A stretch of DNA of 39,001 nucleotides from a virus: the IMG/VR virus record IMGVR_UViG_3300009151_000163, positions 1 through 39,001 of that record; one strand, 5' to 3'. The notes beneath the pieces were generated by a model. It worked only from the letters and a program-made list of their open reading frames with translations, did not search any database and was not told the origin of the DNA. The position numbers were made by a program, and so were the translations under genes. Of this stretch, positions 31,281 through 38,053 are shown piece by piece. Numbering within the stretch: position 1 is the first letter of the stretch; the number at the start of each line of letters is the position of its first letter.

Positions 31281-32035
31281 TATCGGTTAATATTACTTAT
31301 TATAATGAACCGCACTTACTATTATGGTGGTATAAAACATTTAGGACATTGTATAAGCAAGGTGTGGATGTTGAATTAAACATAGCTGATGATGGTTCGT
31401 TAAAACAACCCGCGGAGTCTTTTTTTGATAAAAACGTACCTATGCCTAATATGCGTTTGTTTCGTGTATTAGAAGACATAGGATTTAACTCTCACGGCGC
31501 CCGTAACCTTCTTATGAAGCAAACACGTACAGAGTGGAATATGCTTTCTGATATTGATAGAAAATATCCAGAAAACACTCTTAATGATATTATTGCAAAG
31601 GAGTTAACCGGTAAGCTTGAAAGAGGTGTATATTATCCTTTTTGTGATATAAAACAAGGTCGTAACAAAATATCCTTAAATGAGTATATTATTTCAAAGG
31701 CTGATTTTTGGAAGACGGGTGGATATGATGAGGAGTTTGTTAATGTACATTGGGGCGATCGGTTGTTTCTCGATTGTGTTTCTCGTATTACGCGCAAATC
31801 TATTATATCTGATTGGAGGGTTGAATATGTACGCGGAGCAAGGAACATAACATACACGAAAGATATTAATACGACGCAATATCCCGATGATTATACGCTA
31901 ATACATCCCGAACACCATTGGGCAATACCTGAAGCCCGCGACGCTCTTATAGAAATGGTCAAAGAACGTAACAAAAATCCTGAAGCTCGAATGGCCAAAA
32001 AAGTCATAAATTTTGAGTGGAAGCAAGTGTTTTAG
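31277..32035 (+). CDS. Family 2-like glycosyltransferase
   Basis: 252 aa. ISVNITYYNEPHLLLWWYKT opens a GT2 fold, NIADDGS is the first acidic motif, and MLSDIDRKYP holds the DxD-like site. Later YIISKADFWKTGGYDEEF and WGDRLFLDCV match the G-G-x-D-E-x-F ... D-x-D part of GT2 enzymes. It overlaps the methyltransferase as ATGA, so the two are coupled. It ends just before a strong sigma-70 promoter that starts the next unit. Confidence 0.78.
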   Translation: MISVNITYYNEPHLLLWWYKTFRTLYKQGVDVELNIADDGSLKQPAESFFDKNVPMPNMRLFRVLEDIGFNSHGARNLLMKQTRTEWNMLSDIDRKYPENTLNDIIAKELTGKLERGVYYPFCDIKQGRNKISLNEYIISKADFWKTGGYDEEFVNVHWGDRLFLDCVSRITRKSIISDWRVEYVRGARNITYTKDINTTQYPDDYTLIHPEHHWAIPEARDALIEMVKERNKNPEARMAKKVINFEWKQVF

Positions 32036-32064
32036 TTGACATCCTGACGTTTTTGTGGTATAAT
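32036..32064 (+). promoter_or_regulatory. Consensus sigma-70 promoter
   Basis: TTGACA (32036-32041), a 17-base spacer and TATAAT (32059-32064): a perfect host consensus promoter with the best spacing. It starts in the stop of the preceding gene, so it is well set to drive strong immediate-early transcription of 32087 and the genes downstream. Confidence 0.93.
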
Positions 32065-32086
32065 AGACCTTTAATTAGGAGAAACT

Positions 32087-32317
32087 ATGTCCAATCAACG
32101 TATTGCAAAGATGAAACCGGCTTCGTTTGTTAACCACGACGATCCGTCTATTCGCATTTCCACATTGATTAAATTCATGGAAACTGCTCAGAAAGCTTTG
32201 GAAGCTAGGGATCTGGAGGATGAAGCGTTCCGTTTCGAGTGTCTAGCACAGTATCTAAAGGATGATTACAAGTTAGGTACACCTCTTGTCTTTAGTGGGA
32301 TGGCGATTGGGATGTAA
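32087..32317 (+). CDS. Immediate-early small protein of unknown function
   Basis: 76 aa, 22 bases after a perfect host promoter, with an AGGAG ribosome binding site. The leader TTAATTAGGAGAAACT is close to that of gene 20882. The product has a basic start, SNQRIAKMKPASFVNHDDPS, and a helical, acidic middle, KFMETAQKALEARDLEDEAF. No family is recognised. Small early proteins under consensus promoters in T4-like phages often alter host enzymes. Confidence 0.65.
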   Translation: MSNQRIAKMKPASFVNHDDPSIRISTLIKFMETAQKALEARDLEDEAFRFECLAQYLKDDYKLGTPLVFSGMAIGM

Positions 32318-32329
32318 CTAAATAGGGAT

Positions 32330-33082
32330 ATGAAAATAAATCTATCCCCTGAAGCGTATGAGATTCAAATTGGTAAAGACATCGGTGCATTATCCGGTGT
32401 TGAAGCTACGCGTCCACCAGCCAGCGTTAAATATAGTGATGTTGTAATAACAGGTTACCGTGGTAAAAAGCTATCTACAAAAGTATGGGTTGAGGTAAAA
32501 AAAAACCATACCGATAATTTGGGAAATACAAGGGTTGCATATAGCGGTAAAACAAAAAAATGGAGTGCGTCAAACCAAGGACCGTTGGCAAAGTTTTGCG
32601 TAGACATGTTGAATAAGTCGCCCGAAGTTAAAAAAATTATTAAAGATATAGGAAAATTTGCCAACATTGATAATCCATCACTCCCAACAACAAAAGGTGG
32701 GTTGAAAGAACTAGATGCTGTATCACTTAAAACAATGAAAGCATACTTTGCCACAAAAAAAGATCAATATATTTTTACAAAAGAAAATGTTGATTTGGGT
32801 AAATTAGTAACAGCTCATTATAATTCGGGAAAAGCTGAACCAGTGCATTATATGCAAGCTGCCGATGATTTTTATAGATTGGGTAGTGATGATCCTCTTG
32901 ATCTTGGAAACGATGTACCGCTTTTAGTTGGAATAGGTTCTTTTAAAATGCGTGTTAGCTTACGCTCCGAATATTATGAAATCCAACCCGAAGTAAAAAT
33001 TACAGACATGGAAGATAGCAAGTACAGTGCATACTCTGCTTCAGCAAAGCTAAACCCTTTTACTAAAAAGAAAAATAGATGA
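32330..33082 (+). CDS. Unknown protein with a possible PD-(D/E)XK nuclease core
   Basis: 250 aa. The segment VKYSDVVITGYRGKKLSTKV (34-53) and WVEVKKNHTDNLGNTRVAY has an Asp followed by E-V-K on adjacent strands, the spacing of a PD-(D/E)XK nuclease (D-x(15-20)-E-x-K). The rest includes a Lys-rich helical middle, PEVKKIIKDIGKFANIDNPS, and a final strand region. It overlaps the ligase-fusion gene as ATGA, so both are made together. The nuclease call is an inference from motif shape; structure prediction could settle it. Confidence 0.5.
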   Translation: MKINLSPEAYEIQIGKDIGALSGVEATRPPASVKYSDVVITGYRGKKLSTKVWVEVKKNHTDNLGNTRVAYSGKTKKWSASNQGPLAKFCVDMLNKSPEVKKIIKDIGKFANIDNPSLPTTKGGLKELDAVSLKTMKAYFATKKDQYIFTKENVDLGKLVTAHYNSGKAEPVHYMQAADDFYRLGSDDPLDLGNDVPLLVGIGSFKMRVSLRSEYYEIQPEVKITDMEDSKYSAYSASAKLNPFTKKKNR

Positions 33083-34887
33083 TAAATTTTCAATCCTTTC
33101 TAGCAGAAGCTGCAGGCAACAAGCTGCAGCAAGATAAGCTCAAGCACTTAGAGCATCCTGAAGATCATCCGTTACATGCTGGTGCAGAGGGATATCAACA
33201 TGCTGTTAATACACTTCATGCTACCAACCAAGCAATGCAAGGTAAGCCAAGCAATGCACATATTACATCAAAGTGGGATGGTTCTCCTTCCATTGTGTTT
33301 GGTCACCACCCACAAACAAACAAGTTCTTTGTTGCATCAAAGTCCGCATTCAACAAAGATCCAAAGCTAAACTACACTAACGAAGATATTCAAAAGAACC
33401 ATGGTCATGCACCTGGTCTTGTTGAAAAGCTAAAGCATTCATTGCAGCACCTACCAAAGGTAGCGCCTGAGAAGGGCGTGTACCAAGGCGACCTAATGTA
33501 TTCTGGTAAAGATAAAACGAGTAAAGGTGATGAGACTCATTTTAAGCCAAACACAATTACATATGGAGTAAAGAAGGGTTCGCCAGAAGGACGTAAGGTT
33601 GCTGCTTCAAAACTTGGTGTTGTTGTTCATACACAATACAAAGGCAAAGACTTAGAGTCGATGAAGGCTAGTTTTAAGCCTGATACAAATAACTTCAAAC
33701 AACATTCAGACGTAAATGTAATCTCACACGATGTAGATGCATCAAAGAGCCACCATACACCACAAGATCAAAAAGAGTTTGAGCACCATATGAGTGAGGC
33801 TGAGAAAGCACATCAAGAACTTGTAAAGAAAAAAGGATATGCGGCTCTTGAGCGTCATGGTGAAGCAATGAAGACGCATGTCAACGCTAAGATCAGAACA
33901 GGTGAAGCTCCTTCATATGAGGGATACAAACAGCATCAGACAGAAAAAGCAAACAAGGATATTGAAAAGCTCAAGTCGGAAAAAGGCAAGGCTGCTCGCA
34001 CAACAGCGCATAATATGGCTATGAAGCAGATGGACCAAGATAAGCCGCATATTGAAAATGCTTTTAAATTACATCATCATTTACAAGCAGCGAAGAATGT
34101 TCTTGCTCGTGGATTGAGCAGTGCGCATAGCGACTACTCAACGTACCTACCTGATAGCAATGGTGAGCTCAAGAAATCTGCTGGTGAAGGCCATGTCGTT
34201 ACTATCAACGGTATGCCATCTAAGATTGTTAACCGTCAAGAGTTTGCAAGAGCTAACTTTAATCAAGGCTCACAACAAGCAAAGAAAAAAGAAGCAATTA
34301 AAGAAGCGGTTGAAGAGAAGCACCACACTCTTGCGTTTGGCCGTATGAACCCAATTACATCTGGTCACGAAACTGTTGTTAAGAAAATAAAAGATACAGC
34401 AAAAGAGCATGGCGGTGGCCACACACTTGTTGTGTCACACTCACAAGATGCTAAGAAAAATCCGTTATCTGCCGAACAAAAGGTCAAACATGCCAAGCGT
34501 GCATTTCCGGGTACCACTGTAATAGCAGCAAGCAGCACACATCCTACAATTCTTCACCACGCAACAGAGTTGCATAAGCAGGGTGTAACACATCTACACG
34601 TTGTTGCTGGTTCTGATCGCCATAAGGAGATGCATGAGTTGTTGCATAAGTATAACAATAAGACATCAGCACACGGACATTACAACTTCAGAAAGATTGC
34701 TGTACACTCATCAGGTGAACGTGATCCCGATGCTGAAGGCACGATAGGGATGTCTGCAAGTAAGATGAGAGCACATGCTGCTGCTGGTAACGAGGCTGAA
34801 TTCCACAAAGGTGCACCATCAAGTATGAGTACAGCACATAAGACAGCAATGTACAAAGATGTACGTAAGGGAATGGGCGCAAAGTAG
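33079..34887 (+). CDS. Fusion of an RNA-ligase-like domain and an NMNAT-like nucleotidyltransferase, with capsid-targeting leader
   Basis: 602 aa. Residues 1-10, MINFQSFLAE, closely match the T4 capsid-targeting leader MKTYQEFIAE, including the L/I-x-E cut site for the prohead protease. The N-terminal half has SKWDGSPSIVFG (64-75, Lys65 as adenylated residue: motif I K-x-D-G), YQGDLMY as motif III, a YGVKK part and KLGVVVHTQYK for the last motif. This fits the covalent nucleotidyltransferase fold (DUF6267-like). A Lys/His-rich helical linker follows. The C-terminal domain has FGRMNPITSGHE (about 417-428, the H-x-G-H region) and MSASKMR (about 558-564, I-S-x-S-x-x-R), as in NMN adenylyltransferases. 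The natural substrate is unknown. Confidence 0.82.
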   Translation: MINFQSFLAEAAGNKLQQDKLKHLEHPEDHPLHAGAEGYQHAVNTLHATNQAMQGKPSNAHITSKWDGSPSIVFGHHPQTNKFFVASKSAFNKDPKLNYTNEDIQKNHGHAPGLVEKLKHSLQHLPKVAPEKGVYQGDLMYSGKDKTSKGDETHFKPNTITYGVKKGSPEGRKVAASKLGVVVHTQYKGKDLESMKASFKPDTNNFKQHSDVNVISHDVDASKSHHTPQDQKEFEHHMSEAEKAHQELVKKKGYAALERHGEAMKTHVNAKIRTGEAPSYEGYKQHQTEKANKDIEKLKSEKGKAARTTAHNMAMKQMDQDKPHIENAFKLHHHLQAAKNVLARGLSSAHSDYSTYLPDSNGELKKSAGEGHVVTINGMPSKIVNRQEFARANFNQGSQQAKKKEAIKEAVEEKHHTLAFGRMNPITSGHETVVKKIKDTAKEHGGGHTLVVSHSQDAKKNPLSAEQKVKHAKRAFPGTTVIAASSTHPTILHHATELHKQGVTHLHVVAGSDRHKEMHELLHKYNNKTSAHGHYNFRKIAVHSSGERDPDAEGTIGMSASKMRAHAAAGNEAEFHKGAPSSMSTAHKTAMYKDVRKGMGAK

Positions 34888-34891
34888 ATTT

Positions 34892-34899
34892 TATAAATA
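34892..34899 (+). promoter_or_regulatory. T4-type late promoter of the virion-protein unit
   Basis: Exact TATAAATA five bases after the ligase-fusion stop, 39 bases before the next start. It drives the run of late virion genes to the window end. Confidence 0.85.
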
Positions 34900-34938
34900 G
34901 ACCACGAGTTAGGCTATGGTAAACCTCAGAGGTACTTA

Positions 34939-37089
34939 ATGGACAAATTTAAAGATCAAGATTCGATGTTGCCCGCTGCAACAAACGATAAAAAGAAAGC
35001 TGTAGTGGTAAAAACTGGTGGTAAGACACAAGTTATTATTAACCCACCAGAAAAAGTAGACCCACAACGTGGCTACCAAGAACGTTTCAAGCACGCACTA
35101 GAGAAGCATTCTGTTATCATTGAAAAGAAAACAGAGCTCGTTCTCCAATCAAAAGCTGCACGTGCAGACATTCCACAAGAAACACTTGAGCAAGTATTCA
35201 AGCGTGGATACAAAACTCTTCCTCTAAACACAGAATTAACACGTGAGCAATATGCTATGAATCGTGTTAATTCTTTCGTTGCCGGTGGCGCAGCAATGGT
35301 TGAGGATTGTGACCTACTTCCTATTGTTGAACGTGTACATGCCACTTTTGGTATGAAGGGAACGGGTGGTGCTGCTCGTCCACACATCAAACGTGAAAAG
35401 AGTGTTTACAACGGCAAGACACTATTCCACGTTGTTGATGCAAAAGGCCACATTAAACATTCAACAAACGATGAATTCGAAGCAAAGAAACATTTAGCTA
35501 CAAAATACAATTCATATATGGAAGGCACATTAAGTCCTATGAAACGTTTTGAAGGTACAAAGAGTCTTGTTAAAACATACAAAGACGACACTCCTGGTGA
35601 AGGTAAGAAGGATGTGGCGGAAGGTAACATGCCCCAGTCAGTTATCAAAAGCAAACAAAAATATGCTGACATGTCTGACCAAGAATTTCACGCCGCACAC
35701 CAAAACAAATCTGAAGAAGAACTAAAATCTATGGCATGGCGTCATGGTTACGGCAAGGGCAGCTCACATTATGTTGCTAAACATAAAAAAGGTCAGTCTA
35801 CTATGGCAGAAGCAAAAGACCCAAGCGAGTATGATAAAGAAGGCGAGATGGCTAAGGGTCAGTTGCGTACAATTATAGCTAACGCACAAAGAGCACATGA
35901 TATGCTCGAAGATGATACAAACATGGCTGAGTGGGTACAGAGTAAAATTACTCTTGCGTCTGATTACATTAGTACAGTTGCTGATTATATTCAAAGCGAA
36001 TTAAAAGAAGGTAAGATGTCTGATTTGGATATTGATATGCAGACAATGAAAGACAAAGATTTTGAAACCCATTATGGTAAACCTAAGCGCGAATACAAAC
36101 CAAAGCTAAAAGGCAATCAAGGAAGATTAGATAAGAATAACAGTGGCCATCTTGATAAAGAAGACTTCAGATTGTTAAGGCAAGAAGAAATTGAAGGGGT
36201 AGAGGAGGCACATATTGCTTCACCATTAAATGCTGCTAATGCTAATGCTGAGTATAAACGTCAACCCTCTAACACACTTAAAGTTGATGTTAAGCATCTT
36301 GGTGGAGTATCAAACCATAAAGCTATTAAACAACACCTTGTATCAAAAGGTATTACTGCTGGAGTAGGTTCTAGTGACAATTACCATACAGTTCACCTTT
36401 CTAACATTAACCATAGCCACGGTGAGGTAAAGCAAAAACTTGGTATTAAAGAAGAAGTAAAAAAAGGTTTGTATTACTACGTAAACAGACGTAAAAAGCT
36501 TAGTATAAGCCGTGACAAAGATCATCCAAAAGCACCGGAACCACAGGACTGGGTTAATGCTGCAAAGACAGCTAAAGAAGAAGTTGATTTGTCTGAGTTA
36601 AACAAAGATACATTACACTCATACTTTAATAAAGCTGATAAACAGATCGATGCTAAACATAAAGTACTTGGCCCTCAGATTAAAGCTGGGGATACAAAGG
36701 CTGCTAACAAAACATCTGCTATCATTGGTAAACGTATGACTGGTATGGATCGTGCCGAGACAAGGCTGAATAAAGAAGAAGTAAGTCTATCCGAACTCTC
36801 CAATGCCGTTCTTGCTCGCTACAAATCAAAAGCTGGTGAGCAAGCATCTGCTGCTGACAAGGCTGGTGACTTCAAGAAAGGCAACAAGCGCTTTTCTGGT
36901 ATTATTAAAGCAACAAACAAACAATTTGATAACGATATGCGTAAAGAAGAAAAAGTTGTTTCGGGTGGATATCGTGATAGCACGGGTAAGATGCACTCGC
37001 CTGTAACTGGTTCTGGTGTAGCAAAGTCTAACGCTGATAAACAAAAACAAATTGCTGATGTTTTAAAAGCACATAGGGAGCGTAAATAA
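34939..37089 (+). CDS. Large modular late protein, probably internal head protein
   Basis: 716 aa, Lys- and Glu-rich, with little hydrophobic core. Its function is unknown. The N-terminal part includes HALEKHSVIIEKKTELVLQS and AMNRVNSFVAGG. The centre holds DKNNSGHLDKED (398-409), a full EF-hand calcium-loop pattern. A GLYYYVNRRKKLSISR module follows. The C-terminus has two copies of an EEV-x-LSEL ... KAGD ... K-x-A-N-K module (36577 and 36775), which returns in the gene at 38054. Every copy has an L-x-E site that a gp21-type protease could cut. A late promoter and the virion neighbours suggest a head-internal or prohead-core role. Confidence 0.7.
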   Translation: MDKFKDQDSMLPAATNDKKKAVVVKTGGKTQVIINPPEKVDPQRGYQERFKHALEKHSVIIEKKTELVLQSKAARADIPQETLEQVFKRGYKTLPLNTELTREQYAMNRVNSFVAGGAAMVEDCDLLPIVERVHATFGMKGTGGAARPHIKREKSVYNGKTLFHVVDAKGHIKHSTNDEFEAKKHLATKYNSYMEGTLSPMKRFEGTKSLVKTYKDDTPGEGKKDVAEGNMPQSVIKSKQKYADMSDQEFHAAHQNKSEEELKSMAWRHGYGKGSSHYVAKHKKGQSTMAEAKDPSEYDKEGEMAKGQLRTIIANAQRAHDMLEDDTNMAEWVQSKITLASDYISTVADYIQSELKEGKMSDLDIDMQTMKDKDFETHYGKPKREYKPKLKGNQGRLDKNNSGHLDKEDFRLLRQEEIEGVEEAHIASPLNAANANAEYKRQPSNTLKVDVKHLGGVSNHKAIKQHLVSKGITAGVGSSDNYHTVHLSNINHSHGEVKQKLGIKEEVKKGLYYYVNRRKKLSISRDKDHPKAPEPQDWVNAAKTAKEEVDLSELNKDTLHSYFNKADKQIDAKHKVLGPQIKAGDTKAANKTSAIIGKRMTGMDRAETRLNKEEVSLSELSNAVLARYKSKAGEQASAADKAGDFKKGNKRFSGIIKATNKQFDNDMRKEEKVVSGGYRDSTGKMHSPVTGSGVAKSNADKQKQIADVLKAHRERK
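36577..36957 (+). repeat. Two protein-level repeats (EEV-LSEL module)
   Basis: Copy one starts at 36577 (EEVDLSELNKDTLHSYFNKA), copy two at 36775 (EEVSLSELSNAVLARYKSKA). Both go on with Ala/Lys-rich helices, a KAGD turn, a KRF/KRM step and a closing amphipathic helix, each about 60-66 residues. They are alike in protein but not in DNA, so they are old duplications. A third copy is at 38786 in another gene. Confidence 0.7.
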
Positions 37090-37090
37090 A

Positions 37091-37384
37091 ATGGTATCGT
37101 TTAAAGCATTCCTAAACGAAACACCAGCATGGACAAGAAAAGCTGGTAAGAATCCTGCTGGTGGTTTAAACAGCAAAGGGATTGCTTCGTACCGCGCCGC
37201 AAATCCTGGATCAAAGCTTTCGATGGCTGTTACAACACCACCATCTAAATTAAAAGCTGGAAGCAAAGCTGCAAACCGTCGCAAGTCGTTTTGTGCTCGT
37301 ATGGGTGGTATGGAAGGCCCAATGAAGAAACCAAATGGCGAACCATCAAGAAAAGCTCTTGCATTGAGAAAGTGGAATTGTTAA
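37091..37384 (+). CDS. DUF6321-like virion protein with capsid-targeting leader
   Basis: 97 aa, very basic. Residues 1-10, MVSFKAFLNE, match the T4 capsid-targeting leader with an L-x-E cut after residue 10. The body PAWTRKAGKNPAGGLNSKGI, KAANRRKSFCARMGGMEGPM and RKALALRKWNC matches the DUF6321 type, small basic proteins found with T4-like structural genes. High charge and the leader suggest a DNA-binding internal head protein, packaged and cut like T4 IPI-IPIII. It begins one base after the modular protein stop. Confidence 0.78.
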   Translation: MVSFKAFLNETPAWTRKAGKNPAGGLNSKGIASYRAANPGSKLSMAVTTPPSKLKAGSKAANRRKSFCARMGGMEGPMKKPNGEPSRKALALRKWNC

Positions 37385-37385
37385 T

Positions 37386-37832
37386 ATGGATGAACTAATT
37401 CAAGCTATGAAGGTTGTGCTTGCCGATACGGTGACGTTTGGTATGAGGGCACACCAATATCATTGGAACGTAGAAGGATCTGATTTCTATCAATACCACA
37501 AATTCTTTGAAGAGATTTACCAAGAAGCTGAAGGTGCCGTTGATGGTATTGGTGAACAAATTCGTCAATTAGATGCGTATGCACCTCTAAGCCCAAAACG
37601 TATTGGTGAGCTGACAAACCTACAAGACACAGACGTATCACCAAATGCAAAAACAATGGTTCGCAATCTTTATAATGATAATAATATTATTTTACAAACA
37701 CTAATGAATGCATATAGATTGGCTGAGCAATTTAATGAAATTGGTCTATCCAACTTTCTACAAGACCGTACAATGGCACATAAGCAACATTTGTTCTTCT
37801 TACGTGCTACACTAAAAGGTGAAGAGCAATGA
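37386..37832 (+). CDS. dps: Dps-like ferritin
   Basis: 148 aa (E. coli Dps is 167). Dps proteins form 12-mer shells that oxidise Fe(II) with peroxide and protect DNA. The ferroxidase ligands keep the exact Dps spacing: His26 in QYHWNVEG, His38, Glu42 (Asp in E. coli), Asp53 and Glu57 in AVDGIGEQI. The N-terminal Lys-rich DNA-binding tail is missing, so DNA binding may be weak. The gene lies among late virion genes, one base after the DUF6321-like gene, and overlaps the next gene as ATGA. It may guard packaged or replicating DNA, or carry iron. Confidence 0.88.
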   Translation: MDELIQAMKVVLADTVTFGMRAHQYHWNVEGSDFYQYHKFFEEIYQEAEGAVDGIGEQIRQLDAYAPLSPKRIGELTNLQDTDVSPNAKTMVRNLYNDNNIILQTLMNAYRLAEQFNEIGLSNFLQDRTMAHKQHLFFLRATLKGEEQ

Positions 37833-38041
37833 AATATAAATCATTGGAAAGCATAATTCGTGGTGGAATGACAACCGAATCAGCTTCGCAGTATAAGAGT
37901 CTTAATAACGCTATACGTTCGATCTATAATCGCCAAGTAACACCAGAGCAGAAAACAGATCAACAGCCTAGCGATGAGGAGCTAGCTGTTATTCAGAACA
38001 GAAAAATTCAAGTACAACGTAAAATTATAGATAACGCATAA
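37829..38041 (+). CDS. Small late protein of unknown function
   Basis: 70 aa. MKYKSLESIIRGGMTTESAS, then a SLNNAIRSIYNRQVTPEQKT part and a charged C-terminal helix. No family is recognised. It overlaps the Dps-like stop by four bases and precedes the last gene by 12 bases with an AGGAG site, so it lies in the late virion operon. Confidence 0.65.
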   Translation: MKYKSLESIIRGGMTTESASQYKSLNNAIRSIYNRQVTPEQKTDQQPSDEELAVIQNRKIQVQRKIIDNA

Positions 38042-38053
38042 GGAGCACAAGAA

